From: Burkholderiaceae bacterium
GTDB lineage: Bacteria > Pseudomonadota > Gammaproteobacteria > Burkholderiales > Burkholderiaceae_C
Assembly: GCA_913776825.1 (NCBI GenBank)
Contig: CAJYPV010000008.1
Coordinates: forward strand, 62,001-126,000
Length of the DNA stretch: 64,000 bases
Direction: 5' to 3'
Shown: positions 27,313-36,245 of the stretch, in pieces
Position numbering within the stretch: position 1 is the first letter of the stretch
Layout: the number at the start of each line of letters is the position of its first letter
Notes under the pieces: generated by a model
What the model was told of the DNA's origin: nothing
The model's input: the letters and a program-made list of their open reading frames with translations, nothing else
Database searches by the model: none
Program-made: the position numbers and the translations under genes

Positions 27313-28979
27313 GGCGTCGCTCCCGAGGCGCCACCGTCGTTGCCCGATGCCGCCGCGCTCGCGGCCGACGGCTCGCTCGCAGCGGGCTGGCTCTCGACGC
27401 GCGGCGATCCTGCTCGCACCGCGCGCAGGTCCTCATCGATCATCCGCCAGTGCTGCTGCAGGAAGGCCTGCAGTCGCTGTGGCGCGGCGTCGTCCTGCGC
27501 GGTGTAGACCAGGATCAGCGCCGCATCGTCACCCTGCCCGCGCAGGCGCTGCCAGGCGCCGAGCAGGCGGGCGCGCCAGTCGCTGGTCTCGATCCGCCCA
27601 TCCAGCCAGTAGCCATGCCAGACCAGCATGCGAGGCGCCTGCGTGCCATCCAGCGAGGTCGCCCGCGTCTGCGTGCTGCGCCAGTGCACCGCGCCCGGCG
27701 GCAGCAGCACCGTGGCGGCGCCGCGTGAGACCACCGCCCATTGCTTGTCGTCGGCCGCCACCACCGCATTGCTGGAGCTGACCAGCTTGCGCTCATAGTC
27801 CTGATCGCGGAAATACTGCAGATGCAGGCCAACAGCCGGCGCACCCCCTTGATGGAATTGCTGATGCAGCCGCGCATTGGCGCCTTCGAAATCCGGCGAC
27901 CAGGCGGGCTCGGGCAAGGCGCCCGCCTCCCAGCCCGGCGCGGCGGCGATCTCCGGCAGCTCGGGGACCGGCTGGCCACCCGCGTGACGCAGCCACAGGC
28001 CCAGCACCTGCGGCAGCAGGATCACGACCGTGAGCGCCAGCACCGTCAGCGGCAATTGCAGCGGACCACCGAACGGCGACGCGCGCCCGGCGCCTTGCGC
28101 ATCGGACGCAGGCGGCACCAGCACCGGATCCGGCTGCGACCAGCGCGCGCCGACCATGAACATCGCCAGCATCACCAGGCCAAAGAACACCCAGCCGTAG
28201 ATCAGGTGATCGACGCCCACCGCCAGCGTGTTGCCGGACAGATGCCCGATCAGCACGATCAAATAGGCCCGCGCCCAGTTGGCCACCAAGGGCAGCGCCA
28301 GGGCGAAGGCGATGAAGGCCAGACGGCGCCGCAGCGAGTGATAGCTGAGGTAGGCGTAGAGCGTGCCCACCATCAGCGAGGCGATCAGATAGCGCACGCC
28401 GGAACAGGCCTCGACGACCGACCACTGGCCGCTCGGAATGATGAACTGCAGCCCTTCCTGATAAACCGGGATGCCGCTCAGCCGCAGGGCCAGCACGGTG
28501 AAATGGGCGGTCCAGTCCATCAACTGCGGCAGCAGGAATTCGCCGATGGGCACGCAGAAGAACAGGAAGGCCAAGGGGAAGGCCATCTCCCGCGTGATGC
28601 GGGCGCCCAGCACCGCCGGCACCAGCAGCATCAGCATTGCGACCAGGCTCAGCTGGGTCAGCGCATTCACCGCCGCGAAGTCGGCGAACAGCCAGACCAG
28701 TCCCAGCACGGCGATGGGCACGGCCATCCAGGGCAGCGGCTGCGGCGTGAGCGGCGCCACCAGCACGCGTCGGCGCCAGGCCAGCCAGAGCGCGATCGGC
28801 GGCACCAGGAAGGCATGGGTGAAGGTGCCGGAGCGCCACCAGATGGTGACCATGCCCACCGCGGTCTGGCGATAGAACAGCAGCACCGCGAGCACCAGCA
28901 GGCCCAGCACCAGCAAGGGCCGGCGCCAGGCCAGCGGCAGGCCTTTGGAGCCCAGCAGCGGCGACAAGGCCACGCTCAC
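27309..28979 (-). CDS. xrtA: Exosortase A fused to an EpsI domain
   Basis: This inner-membrane cysteine transpeptidase-like protease processes PEP-CTERM tails. About eight helices fill residues 20-280. The catalytic residues are visible: Cys192 in [11 protein letters not shown], Arg237 in [13 protein letters not shown] and His258 in [11 protein letters not shown] linker and one helix (about 305-330) lead to a periplasmic EpsI domain (about 335-515: [42 protein letters not shown]). In some organisms EpsI is a separate protein. The gene overlaps both neighbours by four bases, so it is embedded in a coupled run of glycosyltransferase genes. Confidence 0.95.
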   Translation of the reverse strand: MSVALSPLLGSKGLPLAWRRPLLVLGLLVLAVLLFYRQTAVGMVTIWWRSGTFTHAFLVPPIALWLAWRRRVLVAPLTPQPLPWMAVPIAVLGLVWLFADFAAVNALTQLSLVAMLMLLVPAVLGARITREMAFPLAFLFFCVPIGEFLLPQLMDWTAHFTVLALRLSGIPVYQEGLQFIIPSGQWSVVEACSGVRYLIASLMVGTLYAYLSYHSLRRRLAFIAFALALPLVANWARAYLIVLIGHLSGNTLAVGVDHLIYGWVFFGLVMLAMFMVGARWSQPDPVLVPPASDAQGAGRASPFGGPLQLPLTVLALTVVILLPQVLGLWLRHAGGQPVPELPEIAAAPGWEAGALPEPAWSPDFEGANARLHQQFHQGGAPAVGLHLQYFRDQDYERKLVSSSNAVVAADDKQWAVVSRGAATVLLPPGAVHWRSTQTRATSLDGTQAPRMLVWHGYWLDGRIETSDWRARLLGAWQRLRGQGDDAALILVYTAQDDAAPQRLQAFLQQHWRMIDEDLRAVRAGSPRVESQPAASEPSAASAAASGNDGGASGATP

Positions 28980-30250
28980 GCTCCCAGCCCCTGGAGCACC
29001 GGCGTGCCGGCGGTCGATGGCGCCGGCGGGCTCACCGAGGCCGGCGGCAGGCAGGCATCCAGTTGGGACAGATGGGCTTGCCAGCTGAACTGGCGCAGCA
29101 CCCGTTCACGGGCCTGCTGACCGATCGCCTGGGCACGGGCCGGCGCGCACAGCAGCGCATGCACCAGATCGACATAGTCGGTCGCGTCATCGGCGGACAG
29201 CAGATCCTGGCCCGGCACCACGCCGTTCGCATCGAGCGCTTCCACGCAACTGCGGGCCGCGACCACCGGACGGCCCACGGCCATCGCCTCCAGGATCTTG
29301 TTCTGCACGCCGCGCGCCAGGCGCAGCGGCGCGACCACCGCGACCGCATGCTGCAGGTAGGGCCGCACATCCGGCACGGTGCCGGTGACGCGCACCGCCT
29401 CCCCCGCCAGGGCCAGCACCGCGGGTGTCGGCGCTCGGCCGACGATGCTGAAGCGCAGCTTGGGCCAGCGACGGCGCAGCTCCGGCAGCACCTGAGCCAC
29501 GAACCACTGCACCGCATCCACATTGGGCCAATAGTCCATCGCGCCGGTGAACACCAGCGGCAGCTCATCGGCATCGAAGGGGCTGGGCTGGAGCGGCAGC
29601 GGCGCGAAATAGCCGCTGTCCACGCCGTTGCACAGCGCCTCGACCCGCGCCGTGGTGCCGGACAGGCGCTGGAACAGCGCCTTTTCGCTGTCGGTCACGA
29701 AGAAGGAACAGCGCGCCTGGTCGGCGACCCGGCGCTCATAGTCGAGCAAGGCCTGACCCTCGCGCCGGTACAGCCAGGACATCGGCCAGCGGCGCGACTT
29801 GGCATAGTCGCTCCACTTGGCGGAATCGACATCGACGAAGTCCACCAGCATCGGCACCGGCCCGGCCAGTTCGCGCAGTTGCAGCGCGTACTGGGCCATG
29901 GTGGACGAGAACACCACGATCGCATCGAAGCGCTGCTCGCGGGCGATGCGCGCGATCCATGCCTGCATGGCGCGGTGCCGGTAATACGGCAGGCTCAGCG
30001 CTTCGCCGCTGACCAGGCCGCGCAGGCTGGCGATCCGCGACCGCAGCGGATTCAGCCCCGCCACGAAGCTGTCGGCACACAGCGCGCGGACGGCGGGCAG
30101 ATGGGCCCAGTCTTCCGGATCGTCGATGAAGCTGCCCAGCACCACCTCGTGGCTGGCCACCAGATGCTTGAGCAGATGGTAGGAGCGCAGCTTGTCGCCC
30201 TTGTTGGGCGGATAAGGCAGGCGGTGAACCAGATAGAGGATGCGGGCCAT
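28976..30250 (-). CDS. TIGR03087-type PEP-CTERM/XrtA glycosyltransferase
   Basis: This 424-residue GT4 transferase opens with [29 protein letters not shown], characteristic of the exosortase-linked TIGR03087 group. Further family blocks are [33 protein letters not shown] and [21 protein letters not shown]. The stop overlaps the xrtA start by four bases. Confidence 0.93.
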   Translation of the reverse strand: MARILYLVHRLPYPPNKGDKLRSYHLLKHLVASHEVVLGSFIDDPEDWAHLPAVRALCADSFVAGLNPLRSRIASLRGLVSGEALSLPYYRHRAMQAWIARIAREQRFDAIVVFSSTMAQYALQLRELAGPVPMLVDFVDVDSAKWSDYAKSRRWPMSWLYRREGQALLDYERRVADQARCSFFVTDSEKALFQRLSGTTARVEALCNGVDSGYFAPLPLQPSPFDADELPLVFTGAMDYWPNVDAVQWFVAQVLPELRRRWPKLRFSIVGRAPTPAVLALAGEAVRVTGTVPDVRPYLQHAVAVVAPLRLARGVQNKILEAMAVGRPVVAARSCVEALDANGVVPGQDLLSADDATDYVDLVHALLCAPARAQAIGQQARERVLRQFSWQAHLSQLDACLPPASVSPPAPSTAGTPVLQGLGA

Positions 30251-30318
30251 GGAGGTCTTTGGACGGGGCGTCGGCGAACGTCAGCGGGCGTGGGCGACCG
30301 GGAGGGCGGGCACGCCGC

Positions 30319-31497
30319 TCAGCCCAGGCTGCGCACGATGTGCGGCCCGAGCCAATTGGCCACGCCGATCGGCAGCTTGCGCCAGGCCTTGATCATCAGC
30401 TGGTACTTGGCATTGCTGGGATTGTTTTGCGGCACGGCGTCGCGCTGGTAGAGGCAGTACTCGTAATGCAGCGGCGTGGGCTCGAAACCCCAGTTCTTCT
30501 TGAAGGCGTAGGAGCCGGTGTCCTGCTTGCTGCGGCCATAGTCGAAGACCTTCAGGCCACGGGCACAGGCCCGGCGCATCAGCTCCCAATACTTGAAATC
30601 ATTGGCCGCGAGATCACGCGCCACCACCGCATCGCCGGCGTAGTACGGCAGCACTTCATCGCGGAAATAGAAGCTCAGCACACCGGACAAGGGCGTGCCC
30701 TGCGCATCGGTGACGATCAGCACTTCGGCGGCATCGCCGAAGGTGTCCAGCAAGGCCTGGAAATAGCGCTTGGCCATGGCCGGCGTGCCGTGGCGGTGAA
30801 CGTTGTCCGCATAGAGCGCGAAGAAGCGGTCGACGGTTGTGTCGACCTCCGCCTTCAAACCGAATTTGATGCCCTTGCGCACCATGGCGCGCTGCTTGCG
30901 CGGGATCGCCAGCAGATTGGCTTCTTCCTCCGGCAGGATCTCCTTGCGGAAGGTCACATACAGATCCTGATGCGGCCAGTCCTCATGCCGGCGCTGCACA
31001 TTGCGCAGTTCCAGATGCTGCACCCGCAGCGCTTGGGCCTGCGCCTGCGCGGCGGCTTCCAGGGCCTGGGCGGCCGCCTCGGTCTCGGCGGCCACACCAC
31101 CGTAGACGGCGAACGGCAGGCTCACCAGCGCATGGCCGAACAGGCGGCTCTTGTTCTCGGCCAGCGGCAACACGCCCTCGATGCGGCCGTTGCGCTCGGC
31201 ATAGAGGAAGAAGCCGCGATGACCGAACTGCTCCTTCATCAGGCGCTGCCAGGCCGACAGGTGGAAGAAGGTGGCCGACGGGCATTGCTGCACGAAGGCA
31301 TCCCAGCGGCGTGCGGTCTCGGCATCGTCCAGCGCCAGTTGGCGGACTTGCAGTGGCTGATCGGCCGACGAGCCGATCGGCGATGCGATCGCGCCGGCCA
31401 TCGGCGCGGTCTCCGCCGGCAAGGTCGACGACGACGCGTCCGCCACTCGCTCGGCGGACAGGCCCGTCGACACGGCGCTCCATTGCGCGCTGCTCAT
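30319..31497 (-). CDS. FemAB-related GNAT protein of the XrtA system
   Basis: This 392-residue protein has the two-lobed FemAB/GNAT fold typical of exosortase-associated members (TIGR03019 type). Visible blocks are LSAWQRLMKEQFGH, IPRKQRAMVRKGIKFGLKAEVD and GRSKQDTGSYAFKKNWGFEPTPLHYEY. FemAB enzymes transfer amino acids from aminoacyl-tRNA; here the acceptor may be a polysaccharide amino group, which is inference. The first 60 residues are low in similarity and rich in Ala and Ser. The start overlaps the deacetylase stop by four bases. Confidence 0.9.
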   Translation of the reverse strand: MSSAQWSAVSTGLSAERVADASSSTLPAETAPMAGAIASPIGSSADQPLQVRQLALDDAETARRWDAFVQQCPSATFFHLSAWQRLMKEQFGHRGFFLYAERNGRIEGVLPLAENKSRLFGHALVSLPFAVYGGVAAETEAAAQALEAAAQAQAQALRVQHLELRNVQRRHEDWPHQDLYVTFRKEILPEEEANLLAIPRKQRAMVRKGIKFGLKAEVDTTVDRFFALYADNVHRHGTPAMAKRYFQALLDTFGDAAEVLIVTDAQGTPLSGVLSFYFRDEVLPYYAGDAVVARDLAANDFKYWELMRRACARGLKVFDYGRSKQDTGSYAFKKNWGFEPTPLHYEYCLYQRDAVPQNNPSNAKYQLMIKAWRKLPIGVANWLGPHIVRSLG

Positions 31498-32444
31498 GCG
31501 GCCCTCGACGGCGGCAGGTGGGCAGCGTTGGCCATCACCGTGGACGATGCCGGCAGGAACAGCTCATCCATCCGTCCCCAGGCGAAGTCGGACAGCAGTT
31601 GAGCGATGCGGGCCTCGGTGCGGCCGATGTTCACGTAATGGCGGAAGCGGGTCTTGGCATCGATGCCGGGGATGCGCGGCTGCTGGGTGTCGATTTCCCA
31701 GGGATGGAAATAGAACACCGCGCTGCGGCCTTCCTGGCGGTTGAAGCGTTCGATCATCCAGCGGGTCATGCCGTACGGCAGCAAGCGGAACCAGCCGCCC
31801 CCGCTGCTCGGATAGTTCTTGCCCCGAAAGCGCAGCGTGGTCACTGGCACTTCGATCAGGCCGGGCCGGACTTCATACGGGAAGCGCGGCGAATCGGGCA
31901 TGCCGTAATGGTCATGCTGGATCGGATAGACGCTGGAGCTGTAGCGATAGCCGCAGTCCGCCAGCACATCGAACGCCCACAGGTTGCCTTCGCCGATCGA
32001 GAAACTCGGCGCGCGATAGCCCTTGACCTCGACACCGCCCAGATCCTCCAGCAGATGCTTGGCGCTGAGGATGTCCTCGCGGAAGGCGTCGGGCGTCAGG
32101 TCGCTGGCGCGCTCATGGCCATAGCCGTGGCTGGCCAGTTCATGGCCGCGGGCGACGATCGTCTTCACGAGTTGCGGATACCGCTGCGCGATCCAGCCCA
32201 GGGTGAAGAAGGTGGCCTTCACCCCGCCGGCGTCCAGCAGGTCCAGGATGCGCGACATGTTGTGCTCGACCCGGCATTCACGCGACGGCCAGTCCGCTCG
32301 GTCGATGTAGGGCGCGAAGGCGGAGACCTGGAAGTAGTCCTCCACATCGATGCTCATCGCATTGCGGATGCGGCCGGCAGCGGACGTGCTGAGGGGATGG
32401 GCGGTCGTCGACGCGCCGACGGGAGGTGGGGCGAGTGGTGTCAT
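31494..32444 (-). CDS. XrtA-system polysaccharide deacetylase
   Basis: This 316-residue NodB-type deacetylase carries the metal-binding MSIDVEDYFQVSAF, the H-x3-H motif SHGYGHERASDLT and YRAPSFSIGEGNLWAFDVLADCGYRYSSS. These match the TIGR03006-type deacetylases of exosortase loci and the family includes PgaB/IcaB relatives. The start at 32444 gives a 30-residue tail before the conserved domain; an ATG at the conserved MSIDVEDY is also possible. Confidence 0.93.
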   Translation of the reverse strand: MTPLAPPPVGASTTAHPLSTSAAGRIRNAMSIDVEDYFQVSAFAPYIDRADWPSRECRVEHNMSRILDLLDAGGVKATFFTLGWIAQRYPQLVKTIVARGHELASHGYGHERASDLTPDAFREDILSAKHLLEDLGGVEVKGYRAPSFSIGEGNLWAFDVLADCGYRYSSSVYPIQHDHYGMPDSPRFPYEVRPGLIEVPVTTLRFRGKNYPSSGGGWFRLLPYGMTRWMIERFNRQEGRSAVFYFHPWEIDTQQPRIPGIDAKTRFRHYVNIGRTEARIAQLLSDFAWGRMDELFLPASSTVMANAAHLPPSRAA

Positions 32445-32475
32445 GTCGTGGCCTTCCAGTGCAGGCGGGCGCCCC

Positions 32476-33606
32476 TCAGGACCGCACCGCTCCCACGAGT
32501 TTTTGCAGCAGCGCGAGGGTCTGCTGGTTGATGCGCTCCAGGCGCAGCAGGCTGTCTTCGATGCGTTGCAGCCGGGCATCCTGCCCGTCCAGGCCCAGGC
32601 CGGCCAATTCATCGGAGAGCGCGCTCACATCGAGTCCGGCCGCGCCCATCTGACGACGCAGCAGGCCGACATCCAGGTCCACGCCGAGTTCAGCCTCACC
32701 GCCGCGCGTCGCGCGCGTGCCGCCCGTCGCCGTGCCCATCGCCATCGCGGCCGCGCCGGCCTCGACCGGTGCGCTCACGGGTGGCGGCGCGAATGCGGAT
32801 TCGCGCGAGAGATCGGCGACCACTTCCTCCACATCGGCGACGGTCAGATGGGTGCGTTCGGCCATGTAGCCGAGCAGCAGCAGCCGGTCGCACAAGGTGT
32901 TGATGCGACGGGGAATGCCCTGGCTGGCGGTGTGCAGCACGGTGAAGGCCTGATCGTCGAAGGTCGGCTTGCCATCGGCACCGGCGCAGCGCAGGCGGTG
33001 CTCGACATAGCGACGCGTGTCCTCTTCATCCAGCGGGCCGATGTGGCAGCTGGCGGCGATGCGCTGGCGGAACTGCTCCATCTCCGGACGCTGCAGGATG
33101 GCGCGGAACTCCGGCTGACCGACCAGGAAGGTCTGCAGCAGCGACTGGTTGCCGAACTGGAAGTTGGACAGCATGCGCAGCTCCTCGACCGCGCGGGCGG
33201 TGAGGTTCTGGGCCTCATCGACGATCAGCAGGCAGCGCTTGCCGCGGCTGGCCTCGCTGACGAAGAAGGCCTCCAGCGCCATCAGCAGCTCGCTCTTGGG
33301 CAGATCCTTGACCCGCACGCCGAAGGCCGCGCCGACCAGCCGCAAGGTGTCTTCCGCATCCAGCTGGGTGGTGACCACATTGCCGATGACGACGTTGCTG
33401 CGGTTCAGGCTGTCCAGCAGGCCGCGCACCAACGTGGTCTTGCCCGCGCCGATCTCGCCGGTGATGACGATGAAGCCGTCGCTGCGCAGCACGCCGTAAT
33501 CCAGGTAGGCCTTCGCGCGGCGATGCTGCTTGCTGCCGAAATAGAAACTGGGATCGGGGCTGAGCTGGAACGGCTTGCTGCTCAGCCCGAAGAAGGCCTC
33601 ATACAT
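32476..33606 (-). CDS. XrtA-associated AAA ATPase (ExeA-like)
   Basis: This 376-residue protein begins MYEAFFGLSSKPFQLSPDPSFYF, the hallmark of the general secretion ATPase ExeA-like family seen in exosortase loci. Walker A is GEIGAGKTT (50-58) and Walker B is LLIVDEAQ (126-133). The last hundred residues are Ala-rich with a short coiled segment. Its role in polysaccharide secretion is not established. Spacing to the neighbouring outer-membrane gene is 12 bases. Confidence 0.92.
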   Translation of the reverse strand: MYEAFFGLSSKPFQLSPDPSFYFGSKQHRRAKAYLDYGVLRSDGFIVITGEIGAGKTTLVRGLLDSLNRSNVVIGNVVTTQLDAEDTLRLVGAAFGVRVKDLPKSELLMALEAFFVSEASRGKRCLLIVDEAQNLTARAVEELRMLSNFQFGNQSLLQTFLVGQPEFRAILQRPEMEQFRQRIAASCHIGPLDEEDTRRYVEHRLRCAGADGKPTFDDQAFTVLHTASQGIPRRINTLCDRLLLLGYMAERTHLTVADVEEVVADLSRESAFAPPPVSAPVEAGAAAMAMGTATGGTRATRGGEAELGVDLDVGLLRRQMGAAGLDVSALSDELAGLGLDGQDARLQRIEDSLLRLERINQQTLALLQKLVGAVRS

Positions 33607-33618
33607 GAAGTTGACTGC

Positions 33619-35178
33619 TCAAAAGCGCTGCGAGAGCTGCGCATACACCGCGTTCTCGCGGTAGGCGAGGAATTGATCCTCGGACCGGGTCTGGCGCAGG
33701 CCGACGGTGGCATCGGTCCGCGGCCCCAACCGGATCGTGGTGGTGGCAAACAGCGATCGCAGGCCGCTGCCGGCGCTCACGCCATCGCCCGAGCTGTGCT
33801 GGCGGGTATAGCTCAAGGTGCCGTTGGCCAGCGGGGTGAAGCGGTAGGACACGCTCAGCGTCGCGCCGCGCTGGCGCACGTTGTCGGTCAGGGCCAGGTC
33901 GCCGCCGCTGCCGGTCGGCGCCACGCCCAGACGGCGGCTGTTGTTGTCGTTGGCGGAGAGCGTCACCGTCAGCCGCGGACCGGTCCAGGCCAGCGACAGC
34001 TCGGTGCGTCGCTGCAGCATCGCGGTGTTGGCGACGAAGCCATTGCTGGTGATCGCATCCGGGCTCAGGCCCAGCGCGGCCAGCGTGGCGCGCACCAGCG
34101 TCGCCCTGCGGATCGGATCGGGCTCGATGCTGGTGAACTGCAGGTCCAGCAGCTGGTAGTTGTTCATCTGCCCGCTGGGCGAGCCGCCGCTGCTCACGCT
34201 TTCCGAGCTGGTCACGCGCAGCACGAACTGGGTCATGCGGTGCTCGGCCAGCAGGTTGTGGCTGTCGCCGTAGCTGTGGTGCTGCCAGTCGCCGCTGAAG
34301 GTGGTGCGCGGCGACGGCGTCCATTTCAGGCTGGCGCCGTAGATGGTGCTGGTGTCCTTGCCGAGGAAGTCGCTGCGCTCGCGGCCGGCATTCACGCCGG
34401 CGGCCCAGTCGATGTCCGGCACCAGGGTCAGGGAGGCAATGGCGCTGGAGCTGCGGTTGTCCAGGCCGGTCTGGTCGTAATGGATGCGTCGGGTGTTGGC
34501 CTGCAGGCCCCAATTCAGCAGACGGCCTTGCGGTCCGGCCAGGCTGAGATTGAGCGAGCCTTCCTTGCTGTCTCCCGCATTCGCGCCGGCATTGCCGCTC
34601 TCGGTGGAGCTGCGGATCTGGCCATTGGCGCGCAGCTCGAAGGTGGCTGCGCCGGCCAGCGCTCCGCGCCAATACGGGGTGACGGAAACCGTGCGCACCT
34701 CGGTGCGATTCGGGCTGTCGAGCTGGTTGCTCGGCGACTGCTGACCGAAGGCCGAAATGCTTTGCTGGCTGATGTTGCCCTGCACATCGACGAACAGCGC
34801 GCGCGGCACCAGCTCGGCATTGCCGCGCAGGTTGAGCTGGTTCTGCAGCCGGTTCTTCTGATCGCTCTTCAGGTAGATCAGCCCATCCAGGGTGTAGTCC
34901 AGCACGCCGCGCACCATGCCGGTCTGGCTGGTGACGGTCACGCCGGGCGAGACGGTGGTGATCAGGGCGCGATCGCGCTGACCGTCCGGGGCCAGGGTGA
35001 GGTTGTCGGTCCAGGTTTCGGACAGACCGATCCGCGGAGTGACGGTCAGGCCCTGGCGGCGGGTGGCATCGCCCTCCTCCGCCGACGACTGGGCATGCGT
35101 GCCCAGGCTCGCGACCAGAAGCAGGCAGGCCGCGACCAGGCCACGGCGGGAGGGCAAGCGGGCAGCGACGCGCGGCAT
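33619..35178 (-). CDS. TIGR03016-type PEP-CTERM-associated outer-membrane protein
   Basis: This 519-residue exported protein has a signal peptide (GLVAACLLLVASLGTHA-Q) and a long run of amphipathic beta strands ending in Phe (LSQRF), typical of an outer-membrane barrel. The pattern TPRIGLSETWTDNLTLAPDGQRD and repeated GATLSVSYRFTPLANGTLSY-like strands fit the exosortase system barrel. It probably forms or supports the export channel. The start at 35178, four bases after the tyrosine-kinase stop, gives a normal leader. Confidence 0.9.
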   Translation of the reverse strand: MPRVAARLPSRRGLVAACLLLVASLGTHAQSSAEEGDATRRQGLTVTPRIGLSETWTDNLTLAPDGQRDRALITTVSPGVTVTSQTGMVRGVLDYTLDGLIYLKSDQKNRLQNQLNLRGNAELVPRALFVDVQGNISQQSISAFGQQSPSNQLDSPNRTEVRTVSVTPYWRGALAGAATFELRANGQIRSSTESGNAGANAGDSKEGSLNLSLAGPQGRLLNWGLQANTRRIHYDQTGLDNRSSSAIASLTLVPDIDWAAGVNAGRERSDFLGKDTSTIYGASLKWTPSPRTTFSGDWQHHSYGDSHNLLAEHRMTQFVLRVTSSESVSSGGSPSGQMNNYQLLDLQFTSIEPDPIRRATLVRATLAALGLSPDAITSNGFVANTAMLQRRTELSLAWTGPRLTVTLSANDNNSRRLGVAPTGSGGDLALTDNVRQRGATLSVSYRFTPLANGTLSYTRQHSSGDGVSAGSGLRSLFATTTIRLGPRTDATVGLRQTRSEDQFLAYRENAVYAQLSQRF

Positions 35179-35182
35179 CGCC

Positions 35183-36241
35183 TCAGGCCTTGTCGGACGC
35201 ACCGGGCGCCCCCGCCGGGCTGCGGCCATCGCCGTAGCCATAGCCGTAACCGTAACCGTAACCCTGCTCATAGCCGTAGCCATAACCGGCGCTGCGCTTG
35301 CTGCTGGCTTGGTTGAGCAGCAGCATCTTGAGGGGGCAGTTCTCGATCGCGGACACCGCCTGCTCCACCGCGCTTTGCGGGGTGCGCTCGGCCTGCACCA
35401 CCACCACGATCTGGCCCATGTGGGAGGCCAGCACGCGGGATTCGGTGGTGAGCAGCAGCGGCGGCGAATCGAAAATGATGATCCGGTCGGGATAGCGCTT
35501 GGCCATGTGGTCCAGCAGCGCGCTCATCGCATCGCTGGCCAGCAGCTCGGTGGCGCGCGCATGCGGGCGGCCGCTGGGCAGCAGGGTCAGCTTGTCGACA
35601 TTGGTCTTGAGCAGGACGCTGGACATGTCCGCTTCCTTCTCCAGCACATCCAGCAGGCCCGGGCCGGGCGGCAGGCCCAGCATGCGCAGCATCGAGGGCC
35701 GCGCCACATCGGCATCCACCAGCATCACGGTGTTGTCGAACTCGGCGGCAATGCTCATCGCCAGGTTCAGCGAGGTGAAGCTCTTGCCCTCGCCGGGCAA
35801 GGCGCTGGTCACCATGATCAGGTTGGCATGGTTGAGGGTCGAGGCCCCCTTGCCCATCGCGTTCTTGATCAGTGGTCGCTTGATGTTGCGGTATTGGTCC
35901 GCCATCAGGCTGCGCGGCGCATTCGGCGTGAGGAATCCCTGCGCGGTCAACGCTTCCAGGTCCAGCTCCACACGCTTGGAGCCGACATCCGTGCTGCGCT
36001 GGATCATCGGCGCCTGGGGCACGGCGGGGGCAGCGGGCACGGGTGTCAGCGTGGGTGCGACGGTGGCCGTTGGCACCGGGTCGGCGATCACGGCGGCGGC
36101 GGGCTGAGCCGGTGCGCTGACGTGCGTCGGAGCGGTGGCGGGCACGCTGGTCGCAGCCGGCAGCGTCGGCGCGCCGACGTCCACGCCGGCCCGCTTCAGT
36201 TGTTCCAGCCGCTCGGCGGCTTGTTCGATCAGGCTTGTCAT
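35183..36241 (-). CDS. XrtA-associated tyrosine autokinase (BY-kinase)
   Basis: This 352-residue cytoplasmic BY-kinase controls polymer length together with the next protein. An Ala/Pro-rich N-terminal region (20-80) precedes the kinase core with Walker A SALPGEGKS (146-154) and Walker A' VMLVDADVARPS (172-183). The C-terminal tyrosine cluster is strikingly regular: GYGYGYEQ and then several Gly-Tyr dipeptides up to GDGR, encoded by a repetitive run of TAc/TAt-GGc codons near 35230-35290. Autophosphorylation of these tyrosines is the known regulatory switch in the family. The chain-length gene stops 4 bases upstream of this start. Confidence 0.94.
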   Translation of the reverse strand: MTSLIEQAAERLEQLKRAGVDVGAPTLPAATSVPATAPTHVSAPAQPAAAVIADPVPTATVAPTLTPVPAAPAVPQAPMIQRSTDVGSKRVELDLEALTAQGFLTPNAPRSLMADQYRNIKRPLIKNAMGKGASTLNHANLIMVTSALPGEGKSFTSLNLAMSIAAEFDNTVMLVDADVARPSMLRMLGLPPGPGLLDVLEKEADMSSVLLKTNVDKLTLLPSGRPHARATELLASDAMSALLDHMAKRYPDRIIIFDSPPLLLTTESRVLASHMGQIVVVVQAERTPQSAVEQAVSAIENCPLKMLLLNQASSKRSAGYGYGYEQGYGYGYGYGYGDGRSPAGAPGASDKA

Positions 36242-36245
36242 TCGA

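Noticed and set aside
32350-35316. 988-codon plus-strand frame
   Set aside because: Antisense of the ATPase and outer-membrane genes, with no domain and Ala/Gly/Gln-biased composition.
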